A DNA stretch of 64,000 bases from Scilla litardierei (taxonomy: Eukaryota; Streptophyta; Magnoliopsida; Asparagales; Asparagaceae). Made by a program: the position numbers and the translations under genes. Of this stretch, positions 48,337 to 58,060 are shown piece by piece. The stretch is taken from positions 1-64,000 of the forward strand of contig JAULAV010008708.1 of assembly GCA_030789695.1 (NCBI GenBank), written 5' to 3'. Every line of letters begins with the position of its first letter. Position 1 is the stretch's first letter. A model generated the notes under the pieces. That model saw only the letters and a program-made list of their open reading frames with translations. It was not told the origin of the DNA and ran no database searches.

Positions 48337-50463
48337 ATGCCGTCCCGGCCGCGGCCGCGGTCGAAGAGAGCTTCCGCCAAGCGGAAGCGGACGGATGATG
48401 CCGGCCCCTCCCACGAGTTGGAGGACTCTCCTCTGCCTTCTCCACTACACCCCACACACCCCATCCACCCAGCACAGCCTGCAAGCCCCGCACACCCCGC
48501 GCAGCCTGCAGCGCCCGCACAGCCCGCACAGCCCGCACAGCCACTCCCTGCCGCTCCACAGCCACCACCTCCGGCTCCACTCGTCGGGCCGCTCGGGATT
48601 ACGTTCCGAGACGACGCACACCGCGTCTCTTTCGAGCGTATTTCCCAGCGCTCGATCGTACCCTCCAGGTTTGCACACCTTGCCGACCTAGGACGCCTGG
48701 GGGTACTAGAGGGGATGCTCACGTTGTACGACAACGTGGGCTGGCGAGATTTCTTTCAGGTGTCGGCGGACACGTTTATCCGTCCGACACTTGAGGTACT
48801 TAGTTCGATCGCTCGGACCGACGAGGGATGCTCGTTTCGGTTCATGGACCGGGAGTGCCAGGTCACTCTCGGTATGATGAGAGCCTTTTTCTCGTGGCCC
48901 GATGTCCCCGGGGCCGATCGAGGTTACACCCCCACCCATATCCCCCCACCTTCCTTCGACGCCGGTGCCTTCTGGGCCCGGATTACGGGTCTCCACGCTG
49001 CCTTTGACCCTAGTAGGGCCAAGGCCTCAGCCATTGTCCATCCCTGCCTCCGTATAGCTCAGCGCCTTATGGCGACGACCTTTTTGGCCAGATATGAGCC
49101 GGGCACGATGTCCACGCCAGAGCTCTACATGCTCTACGCGATGACACGGCCCAGAGCTCTATCTAGGGATGGCGATGAGCTAGTCCCCGCCGTCGTGATT
49201 GATTTCGCGGCTTGGTTTTTGGACCGCATCATTGTATCGGTGGGCGCTCGCTCACCGATATGCTGCGGCGGCCTGATCACCTTGCTTGCCCTTATGACCG
49301 GCGAGGACTTCCCTGACGACCTGCGACGAGCACCGGGCCCCACTTCTCTGTCGATTGATGTTATGGCCCGGATGAAGATGCATCGTCCGCACGGTGAGCG
49401 ACACTGGGTCTGGCTGCACGGCCCTTACGGTGCCGATTACATGATTCTTCCGAGCCCAGCTTGGACTCAGATTGCACCGGCACATGTGGACTGGCTCCCT
49501 GCGATGGATGTTCTCATCCCAGCCACTTACGTGCTCGAGGCCGAGGAGGCCGAGCAGGCCCACGCTGCCCACGCTGCCCCCGCAGACCCTGTTGCACCTG
49601 CCGAGCCTGCCGCCCCTGTTGACCCCGTGGCCCCTCAGCCTATCCCCGATGTTTCCGATGCTCCAGACACCTCTGTCCACACTGCTGTCGGTGTCGGGAG
49701 TACCTTAGCTGAGCCCACTTCCACTGCTTCCGAGCCTGTCACCACCACCACTGGCCCTCTGTCTGCTGAGCCCGTTTCCTCTGCCCCACCCGAGCGCCCG
49801 CCGACCATAGTTAAGTACGGAGAGCCCTCTTTTGCCACCCCTGCGGAGACCGTAGTCTCCGCCTCTGTCTCCACCGCTGCTGTATTTTCCGAGAGTGTCG
49901 TGGCGTCTGTCCACACTTCTGTGCCACCGACCTCTCTGGCCACCTCGCTACCACTTTTGTATTCTTCTTTCACTGCGGCTGCCTCCACTTCTCACCGTCC
50001 TGCCCAGCCTCGCACTGAGGCCAGGCCCCCACTTGCGAGCGTAGCCTCTTTTGTTCCCTTGCCTGCTGAGCCCGTCACCTACGCCACCAGAGTACGCCAG
50101 CCCCGACCTGCACAGCCCCGACCGGTGCATCCCTCTGCACCACCTCCCCCTGACACTGTACTTCAGAGCATACGTGCTCTTGAGGGGGCGGTGAGTGGCC
50201 TCAGAGGCGACCTTAGGACCCTGTCCTCCACCGTCTCCGCGATGGCTGGCCGCTTTGACCTCCTCCCGCAGATTCACTACTGCCTTACCCAGGTCCTGGA
50301 GCGTCCCCCCCGCGTACCCGCACCCACCCAGCAGGTTCCCACCCACACTCCCACACACACTCAGCCTGCTTCCACTCCCACACCCACCCCCGCTCAGCAG
50401 CCACTACCACCACCTCCTCCTCCTCCACCTCAGGACGGAGCCGGCGCAGCCCCACCTTCTTAG
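48337..50463 (+). CDS. Athila ORF1-family (putative plant transposon) protein, 708 aa
   Basis: Placed between the pol position and the 3' LTR, where some gypsy elements carry env-like genes. Function unknown. I chose the ATG at 48337; an in-frame ATG at 48226 adds 37 residues that look like leader sequence. Residues 1-20 are strongly basic (SRPRPRSKRASAKRKR), like a nuclear localisation signal. A Pro/Ala-rich linker precedes the conserved domain at about 88-390, with RFMDRECQVTLGMMRAFF, HPCLRIAQRLMATTFLAR and SPICCGGLITLLALM, which resembles the ATHILA ORF-1 family of plant retrotransposons. A Pro/Ser/Thr-rich stretch, a short coiled coil (about 608-655) and a Pro/Thr/Gln tail follow. No signal peptide or membrane segment is seen, so an envelope role is not supported. 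The frame is intact. Confidence 0.83.
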   Translation: MPSRPRPRSKRASAKRKRTDDAGPSHELEDSPLPSPLHPTHPIHPAQPASPAHPAQPAAPAQPAQPAQPLPAAPQPPPPAPLVGPLGITFRDDAHRVSFERISQRSIVPSRFAHLADLGRLGVLEGMLTLYDNVGWRDFFQVSADTFIRPTLEVLSSIARTDEGCSFRFMDRECQVTLGMMRAFFSWPDVPGADRGYTPTHIPPPSFDAGAFWARITGLHAAFDPSRAKASAIVHPCLRIAQRLMATTFLARYEPGTMSTPELYMLYAMTRPRALSRDGDELVPAVVIDFAAWFLDRIIVSVGARSPICCGGLITLLALMTGEDFPDDLRRAPGPTSLSIDVMARMKMHRPHGERHWVWLHGPYGADYMILPSPAWTQIAPAHVDWLPAMDVLIPATYVLEAEEAEQAHAAHAAPADPVAPAEPAAPVDPVAPQPIPDVSDAPDTSVHTAVGVGSTLAEPTSTASEPVTTTTGPLSAEPVSSAPPERPPTIVKYGEPSFATPAETVVSASVSTAAVFSESVVASVHTSVPPTSLATSLPLLYSSFTAAASTSHRPAQPRTEARPPLASVASFVPLPAEPVTYATRVRQPRPAQPRPVHPSAPPPPDTVLQSIRALEGAVSGLRGDLRTLSSTVSAMAGRFDLLPQIHYCLTQVLERPPRVPAPTQQVPTHTPTHTQPASTPTPTPAQQPLPPPPPPPPQDGAGAAPPS

Positions 50464-52385
50464 GCACTCTTGATGCCATCGATTATTTTTGCCGTTGTGC
50501 TGCCCGTTTCTGCTGGGTCCTGATGCATTTTTGTCCCCCTCCCCTTACTTATTTTGGGATTCTTATTCTGATCGTATCTTCATATATCTTTTTTTTGGGA
50601 GAGAGGGAGAGTTTTTGGTGTCACATCTTTATATCTGTATCACTCCTATTTCTGCATGCATCATGTCCGCATCATCTTTTCCGTTTCATTATTTTCTTAT
50701 TTTTCATCATGCATGCATCCTCACTTGCCCCTCCCATTACTTGTCTCTCGGTGCGCCACCCTTTGCACATTGAGGACACTGTGCCATTTAGCTTGGGGGG
50801 AGTGAGTTCACACGTTCTTTTTCGATTTGCCACCTTTATTTTTAGTTTTTTTTCACGCCGTTTTCCGCTTTTACACTTATTTTCATCATTTTTCTTTTTA
50901 TTTTACCATGCATCACGTTTTCCTTATTTTTCCGTGTGCCGCATTGTAAATAGTTCTATTTTCCCTTTATCTTTATTTCCTTTTTTCTTTTTTTCATCTC
51001 ATGCTAGAGATGACTTTTCTATGATGATGATGACGTGGAGTTAGCTTACTCTATATGCATGCTATATTTGTCATGTCTTAGACTTTATTTCTGATATCAT
51101 ATGCTATGACTTGCCTTGCATCTAGAGATAGTAACCCACACTTTTTCCACATGAAAATGGATGAAATTTTATTATTAGCTGAGTCTGAATATTCATATGT
51201 ATGCTATCACAGAAAACACACCCAGATTCACGTATTGAATGCTTATATCTGGAGTACCGATTTCTTTTCCTATATCACTTCTATATGCATGAATTGTACA
51301 TTTCACTTCAGGATGATTGAATGATGTTAGCTATGATAAATCTGGATTAGTTAGCTTTTTTGTGATCGAAACTGAGTAGATTAGATTACCATGCTGAAGT
51401 TGTCGTGCATGTCTTATAGAGTGAACCGAGAGATATATTTATTTCTTTCTCCACAAATCTTGAACATCATTTCTCTATTTCAAAATCATTGGTGAATCTC
51501 CCCTTAGCGATTCTATTATATGGCATTTCCCCCGCTACTAATTCCTAGCTCCAAATTTCCCAAACCAAAAAAAAAGAGAAAATATTCTTGTATATCATTA
51601 TCTCTCTTTGAGTTGGGATCATTGTGTATATATGTTTAAAAAAAAGAGAGAGAGAAAAAAAGAGGAAAAATCCTCAATAAAAGATCCCATCTCACTTTCT
51701 TTCTTTCTTCTCTCTTTTCGTGTTCATTTTTATTACTTCTGGAGCTTTATAAAAATGGGGATGTGAAAATTTTTTATGCCACCATGCTTATAGATAAGCT
51801 TGGGGGAGGGAATCCATTGATGTGTGAGAGAGTGACTACTTGACATTGCACGACAACCTAGGCTAAGTAATATTCTATACTCGGTGTGATTATTTCTAGC
51901 TTTACGAAATCCAGAAATCTAAGCCTAGCATTCATATCATGAAATCCACACTTTTCTATTCTCTCTATTCTATTGTGTGATACTCTTATACTCCTCATAG
52001 AAAGCATTCAATTGAAAAGTGTGTGATCTGCGATGTGTATACCGCTTTAAATGATTCAGACGATGTTAATTCTAAAATTATTCCGTTTTTCATGATTATA
52101 TCGTTGTTCGTGGGTTTTCTATTTCTATTTGCACTAATATACTATGATATCAAAATAAAACTCTTTGACATGTATTTTTCATTCAGTGCATGCTATATGA
52201 GTAAGCGGAACCCACGTCCTGAGAAAATGATCTAGCAGCTTACCTCTTCGCTTCTTTCTTTCTTCTTTGTTTTTATTTCGTTTTTTCATTCTTCTCCGCT
52301 TTTCATTTTTCATCTTTCGCCGTTTTCGTTTTCCGAATCCACCGGGTTCGCCTTTTACTTATCTTCCTCGAGGACGAGTAAGAGG
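50464..52385 (+). other. Non-coding 3' internal region of the Athila element
   Basis: T-rich on the plus strand, with no supported ORF. AGCTTGGGGG tracts occur at about 50793 and 51798 as well as next to the LTR. Short A- and GA-rich runs lie near 51570-51670. The open frames at 50489-51044 are T-rich low-complexity artefacts. Confidence 0.7.
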
Positions 52386-52401
52386 TAAGCTTGGGGGATT
52401 T
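52386..52401 (+). promoter_or_regulatory. Polypurine tract of the Athila element
   Basis: TAAGCTTGGGGGATTT directly precedes the 3' LTR start TGATCACTCC. It contains the G-run expected of a plus-strand primer. Confidence 0.78.
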
Positions 52402-54215
52402 TGATCACTCCTTATTTTACACTTTTTTCCCGCATGTTTGCATGCCATTTAGATCGCCCAAATCATGTTTTTCACGATATATCGATGATATTGCGATGCT
52501 TTTCACGATTTGTTGTTTTTGTCGCATTTCAGGTGATTTGGAGCGATTTGGAGTGATCTCGAGATACGCCTACTCCAGAGTGTCACCGACGACCTCCCCG
52601 AGGGGTATTTTGCTGTTGGAGAGGAGCGGAAGAAGAAAGAACGTCGCAGGAGCGACGAGGAGGCCAAAACAAGCTGTTTGGGCATTTTTGGTGTCCCACT
52701 CGGCCGAGTGAAGGAGTCACTCGGCCGACCAGCGAGACACCGCTCGGCTGACCAGATCGGATACGCTCCACACGTGCACTCGGCCAAGCGACGGAAGCCA
52801 CATCGGCCGAGTGGCGAGACCCCGTCCGCCCGAGTGGCGCCCAGACGAAGCCTTTCAAAAATCGCCAACTTACTGTTTTCGGCTGCCTGAGCTTCAGAAG
52901 ACCCACTCGGCCGAGTGGATAATCCCGACCGCCCGAGTACCAAGAAGCCATCGGCCGAGTGACGACAACTCACTCGGCCGAGCCGCCCCTGAAGTGAAGA
53001 CCCCTGAAGGCCCCGACTTACTGGAAATTTACAGGGTTTCTCACTCGGCCGAGCGACTTTTTTCACTCGGCCGAGTGCGACACGCTGCCTGTAGCGAAAT
53101 TGCGGAATTCAGGCTGCGCAGGGGTATTTTGGTCACAGTTTTTGGACGATTTTGGGGGGTATTTAACCCCTGTTTTTACCCTAGTTTAGATAGCTTTTCT
53201 CTTAGATTTTTTGCAGCTTTTTAGATTAACTTTTAGCTTTATTCTTGTGATTGGAGAGGAGACAAAAGTTGATTTTTGTTGGATTATTTGAAGAACTCCA
53301 TTGGTTTGTGTCTCTCTCTCCTAAAAATTCTATTTTTATTGCTTATCTCGATATTGTGATGAATTCTCTTGTTTATTTCATTGATTATTTTTGTGTTTGC
53401 GTAATGAATTGTGAGTAGTCTCTACGTCTTGGGGCGTGGGGATGAACCCTACAAGCCCAATTTCATATTTGTGATGAATTGGTAGAAATTTTGCTAGAAT
53501 TGTTATTAGGGATTAGATTGGGATCAATTTACTACGGATGGCTAGGTATTCATACCGATTGGGATTTGCAAGAGATTGGATCCCAATTCGATAGGAAACC
53601 CTAGAAATCCGAATTGGGTTGGAATCGAATTTACGTAGTATCGGTTTGCAAGAGATTGGACCGATACTAGGGTTTCCGGTTGCAATTCCGTGCCGATACC
53701 CGTTTGCAAGAGATTGGACGGGTAGGAACTATCCCAACCTAGGTAGTGGCCCGAGTTTGCAAGAGATTGGGCTCGGTGCGCGATTGAACGATGATGTTGA
53801 TCCTAATGCTAGCTTCCCTAGGCTAGGGTTTGCAAGAGATTGGACCCGAACCTAGGATAGCTATAGACCGGCAACAGCGCGAGAGCGTGAGCTTGGTTCT
53901 ACATTCAGTTGCAACTAGTTCATCCAAAATCTTATTCTAGCGATTTTGATACCGATGAACCACATTGACGAGATACGGTGAGTAGCGGGAATTCCCCATT
54001 CCCTAGACGTCTTTTATTTGATTTGATATTTCCGTACTTTGTCTGACGATTATGACAGGATTGCCAAAGGCAAATTTCTCTCTTCTTAAATAGCCAGGTT
54101 GATTAGAACAAGCACGGTCATTCTTCCTCCCTGTGTTCGATAACCCGCTCGCCGCTATACCGTGCGCTTGCGGTAAAACTACAACCGTTCTTTGGGTTAC
54201 ATTCCGGAGCGATCA
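52402..54215 (+). repeat. 3' LTR of the Athila element (1814 bp)
   Basis: Matches 42363-44178 with scattered substitutions. The palindrome cluster is at 52694-53080 and the hairpin series at 53559-53848. It ends GGAGCGATCA, followed by TTTGC. Confidence 0.93.
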
Positions 54216-54220
54216 TTTGC

Positions 54221-54435
54221 CTGGTGGCATTTATTGTTGTTGGACTATGAGTTGGAATAATGTTATATTATTGTCTCTCTTTTTCCTAATATTGTTATTG
54301 TTGTTCTGAGTCACATTACAGGGACCTGCTACTTCGTTTTATTTGACGCTTATCAGACTTGCGGCTTTGCAGCTTCAAGTCCGTGCGGACCTTCTCACGC
54401 TTCGCCTCCATGTTTTTGGGAAGCGGGGCGTGACA
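54221..54435 (+). repeat. 5' LTR of H, third piece (3' end)
   Basis: Resumes after the Athila target duplication and runs to GGGCGTGACA. Its last ~110 bases (from GACGCTTATC to the end) are closely similar to the ends of both LARD LTRs, which ties the families together. Confidence 0.88.
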
Positions 54436-54443
54436 GGTTTTGT

Positions 54444-54460
54444 TGGTGGCACATGCAGGT
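54444..54460 (+). other. Primer binding site of H, tRNA-Ile(AAU) type
   Basis: TGGTGGCACATGCAGGT, eight bases after the LTR with spacer GGTTTTGT. It differs from the LARD site by one base (A for C in the acceptor strand). Confidence 0.65.
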
Positions 54461-54587
54461 CCTTCCTATTTTCTGTAACTGTGACTTAATCAGAATAACA
54501 ATAAGAATTATAGAAAGTCCAATAAACAAAATTCAACGCCGTGCCTTGGGCTAAGAGTCTGATCTGTTTTGTTTCCTGTGTCAATAG

Positions 54588-55507
54588 ATGGCTGGGAGAC
54601 GGAATACCCGTGGTGGTGGTGGTGTGCCCCCTCGCGACCAGGAGCTGGACCGAGAGCCCACCGCCGGGGAGATGATGAGGATGATGCATCAGATGATGCA
54701 GGTGCAGCAAGGAATTCTACAGACTGTCCGGAATGTTCCGCCTGCTCGTGCAGCACCAGCTGTCTAGGCTGCCCCTCGCTTCGAGCCCGGAGCGAAGCAA
54801 TTTCGGGAGCTGGGTCCCGCTTACTTCGATGGGACCGAGGGACCCCTGGCTACAGATGAGTGGACCAGGAACATGGAAGATAATCTGAAGATGTCGAAGG
54901 TCGACCCGACTGGATGGGTTGATCTGGCAAAACGGCAGCAGAAGGACAATGCGCGGAACTGGTGGGATGCCGAGGAGGAGTTGCTGGAGGAGCCGATTTC
55001 TTGGGCTACCTTCAAGTCCAGATTTGACGAAGAATATTTTCCTAAGGCTGCCAGGAGGGAGATGGCTCAGCGCTTCATTGACTTGAAGCAAGGGAATTTG
55101 ACGGTGGATCAGTACCACCAAGAATTTACGAGGCTGAGTCGTTTTGCACCAAAGATGGTGCAGGATGCTGAGGAGAGAGCCCAGAGGTTTCTGCAGAGGC
55201 TTTCGTTGGATCTGTAGAGCTATGCCACTTCTTCCGATGCGGAGACTTACCAGAAGGTCCTGATTGCGGCGAAGAGGCAGGAAAGGATTGTGAATCAGAA
55301 GAGGGGACAGATTTCTGGCGCTGGGAAGAGGCCTATGGAGTAGGCCAGAGCAGTGGTGAGACCGGGGCACGGGCCCAACCAGCCGGTGCAGTTCAAGAGG
55401 CCCGGATGACCTCCTACTTTGAAGACTTGGAATTTCTGTGGCAAGACTGGGCATATCAAGGATCAGTGCCGGAAGATGCTGGGGCAGTGTCTGGTTTGTG
55501 GCGACCC
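54588..55507 (+). pseudogene. Broken gag of gypsy element H (Tekay/Del-like)
   Basis: One frame from the ATG at 54588 runs the whole way and is closed only by four in-frame stops at 54765 (TAG), 55215 (TAG), 55341 (TAG) and 55407 (TGA). It encodes the chromovirus-type gag domain: ELGPAYFDGTEGPLATDEW, then ARNWWDAEEELL, SWATFKSRFDEEYFP, QGNLTVDQYHQEFTRLSRFAP. A zinc knuckle follows at about 55432-55475 (FCGKTGHIKDQC) but its first cysteine is replaced by Trp, and a second knuckle (CLVCGDP) is cut by copia element R at 55507. Gag would form the particle for H and could package LARD RNA. This copy is inactive. All four stops fit C-to-T change in CAG or CGA codons. Confidence 0.88.
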
Positions 55508-56869
55508 TGTAGGAATATTATGCCCTCGAGGCCATTTATTCCTGTGTGAATATCACAAACATCTTGTTCGAAATAACAGTAAGCTGTTTGGTAATAATTT
55601 AAAATAAGTTGTTTTGTAATTAGATATCGACTTACGTAAAGTCCTGAGACTTTATGCAAGGTCAAACGGGTATCGAGATGAGTATCTCGATCATGGAGAA
55701 ACGTTTGACCGTCTGTAGCATAAGTCTAAAATGGTTCGTGGTCATAGATGTTTCGAGACAAGGATATCGAAACATCGGATAGACCATTGTGTATTAGTCT
55801 TCACCGTTTAGCGGTGGCAATGATCTCATGATCGCTTGACTTGGCGAAGTCGAAGACGAGACACAGGTGCTCATTAGAATGAGTTCACTGAACGATCCAC
55901 TAGAGTTATCATATGGTTATATTGACCAATCTGTCAGTGATAACTCTGAGTGATGATAGGATAGTTGGTCTTTTGACTTGAGGTCATTTTGACAAACCTG
56001 TGCGTGAACGGTACCACTTATATCAACTGACCTAGCTTCGAGGCAATGCCTGTCGAAAGGTCTTTTGATTGGGTGACACTTGAAACGTACGAGGCGAGTA
56101 ATGACCAAGAGAGGATTCGTCTCTCCCGGTCAATGGGAGTTAGTGTCGTAGAGTTAGTTCGGTCTTTAGTAAAAACTCTGCGCAGAGTATGTTGGAAGAA
56201 GTCCAACATTAGTTGACTAAAGATCGATAGAAACTAACCGGAGTCAAGTTATTGGGGTTGACAGTTTGACCGTACCCCAGACTTGATCTACACGACATAT
56301 TTAAGACGAAAAGACTATAACTGCGGAATTCATCACGGAAACAGTCAGGTGGTCCCGACAATACTCATGTCAATGAGTTAACCACATAATGATGATTCCT
56401 GAAGCAGGGACGGCAACCACTGCTCGTGGTCACTGCCGTATAGGGCTTCGAGCCCAACCTGTTGTAAGGGTTAGGCTGTAGGGTCTCACACAGAGTGCAA
56501 CTCTTCGTCTAGTAATAGGTAGAAATTAGTTAGGGAGAATATTTGCATTTGATGCAAAAGAAGAGATAATTGCATTTGATGCAATGTGATAATTTAAGCT
56601 TAGATAGGGACTATTTTGCATTTGATGCAAAAGCGATTAAATGTGTATTAAATTGTTTAATACAATATTTAATAATATAAACGCAAGGAAAAGTTCACGG
56701 GTAAGATGGAAATATTCCGGTCTAGACCCAGGTTCGAACGGCGTCCAAATCGGACACCAAATGATCAAGTTATGCCCAAAACAGCCCAAAGGGTCAGATC
56801 AGGCCAGTCCAGACAGACTAGCCCAGTCTGAAACTGGTCTGGCCTGCTGGCCAGACCCAGTAAGGCCTA

Positions 56870-57075
56870 GGCCGGCCTGGGCCTGGGCACCCAGACCCGC
56901 CTGGGCCTGGGCGCCCGGCCCAGGCACAGGCCCGGGCGCCTGGGCGCCCGGGCCCTGCCAGGGCCCGGGCGCCAGGCGCCCTGGGCGCCTGGGCGGCTGG
57001 CCCAGGCGCCCAGGGCGCCCAGGCCAGGTGCCTGGGCTGCGCCCAGGTTCAGGTCTGGGCTGCGCCCAGGTCTGA
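56870..57075. repeat. GGGCGCC palindrome cluster in R's 5' LTR
   Basis: Overlapping copies of GGCGCC, CCTGGGC, GGGCCC and CCAGGCGCC-like palindromes. The 3' LTR copy (63400-63660) is about 70 bp longer, and element G has a related cluster at 24250-24580. The long open frames here (56641-57075, 63167-63700) are artefacts. Confidence 0.88.
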
Positions 57076-57410
57076 CCTGGTCTGTTTTGTGGGTCCCACC
57101 TTTTGGTGTGGAACCCTAGGTTTGATGGGCATTTTTGACGGCTCAGTTTTTGTGAAAAACTAGCCTAGGGCTGATCTTTGGACACTCAATTGGAGGGTCA
57201 AACGACCTCCGATTGACGAACGGTTTTTTCCTATGCGTTCACCGTTGAACGCTTGTCGTATTGATAGGTTGTATCAATCCTGAAGCTCAACGGTGAGTGA
57301 GTTAAAATTCACGGAAGTTTGCACTTTGTGAAGTGCAAACTAACTTGATTTTAAATTAACTCATTGTTTAGTCCCACATCGGATTTTGAGAAAAGGGGAG
57401 AGTCCGCCGC

Positions 57411-57420
57411 CTATATAAAT
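57411..57420 (+). promoter_or_regulatory. LTR TATA box of element R
   Basis: CTATATAAAT within CCGCCTATATAAATAGGGG. The same sequence occurs on the minus strand in both LTRs of element G, which supports a real promoter. Confidence 0.65.
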
Positions 57421-58047
57421 AGGGGTCTCCCCCCTTCCTCAAAACTCGTCCCAAGCTCTAGATCTGAGCGGCTCTCGTAAATGTTGGAGCACGCTCGGAT
57501 CTAAGCTTAAATTAATATTTCACTTCTCCCTAAATTTCTGCCATACTCCTGCGGACTCTAGCAAAGTCACAAAGGAGTTCAGATTCTGAATCTGAAATCT
57601 TGGCGGAGGTTTCACTCGCGTGAAACTTTCTTCGGCTGTTGGTTGGCTTAGCGGCACGGGGATTGATCGCCTCGGGATGCGGAGCGGTTCGGGGAGCGGT
57701 TCAAGGAGCGGCTCGGCGTGGGACAGGAGCAGCTCGGAAGACGGCGCGGAACATCTCGCCTGCTCCAGGGCTGAGATTCCGGGTATGTGGTTAAAGTATT
57801 TTTAGCATTAGTTTAGTTTAATCGCAGTAGGCTAGATCCTTCTTGGGATGGTCAGACCCATCCCAAGTCGGCATTGATCTTGGCATAGGGTCTTGGACCT
57901 TAGGGCTAAGTTAAAAATGTTTTAACTGCATGTTAATTAGTTAACATAGGTTTTTCTTCCGCTGCTATGTTTTTCTGTCTATGTTCCGTCCGACTTAGGA
58001 CGGGACTAGAGTTTGTGTGCCCTAAGGGAACGCCCAATTCCCAACAG

Positions 58048-58060
58048 TGGTATCAGAGCC
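58048..58060 (+). other. Primer binding site of element R, initiator tRNA-Met
   Basis: TGGTATCAGAGCC one base after the LTR end CCCAACA. Confidence 0.92.

Larger units (their letters stand above)
42363..54215 (+). mobile_element. Athila-type Ty3/gypsy element lacking pol (11853 bp)
   Basis: LTRs 42363-44178 and 52402-54215 start TGATCACTCC and end GGAGCGATCA. The target duplication is TTTGC (42358-42362, 54216-54220). A tRNA-Asp primer site, an Athila-type gag-protease ORF and an Athila-specific second ORF are present, but reverse transcriptase, RNase H and integrase are absent. LTR identity is about 98-99 percent by eye. Both ORFs are open, so the pol loss is older than this insertion or occurred without harming the flanking frames. 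It would need pol from a complete Athila. Confidence 0.92.
30574..55507 (+). mobile_element. Gypsy element H (Tekay/Del-like), triply interrupted, 3' part outside window
   Basis: The 5' LTR is split into 30574-31202, 40374-42362 and 54221-54435 by LARD2 and the Athila element; joined it would be about 2.83 kb, the length of LARD LTRs. It starts TGTAACGGCC and ends GGGCGTGACA. After it come a tRNA-Ile-type primer site and a broken gag, itself cut at 55507 by copia element R. The target duplication left of it is ATTAA (30569-30573), but its partner is not in the window. The gag resembles chromovirus gag of the Tekay/Del group; pol is not visible here, so the lineage call rests on gag and LTR only. 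Confidence 0.8.
55508..58046 (+). repeat. 5' LTR of copia element R (2539 bp)
   Basis: Starts TGTAGGAATATTATGCCC and ends ATTCCCAACA. It has repeated GCATTTGATGCA palindromes (56540-56640), a GC-rich palindrome cluster (56870-57070) and a TATA box at 57411-57420. Confidence 0.92.

Noticed and set aside
48337..50463. Envelope protein gene
   Set aside because: The position suits an env-like gene, but there is no signal peptide or membrane segment, and the domain resembles the ATHILA ORF-1 family.
50489..51044. Hydrophobic frames of 94 and 173 codons after the Athila second ORF
   Set aside because: They come from T-rich DNA (Phe/Leu/Ser runs) in the 3' non-coding region and have no recognisable domain.
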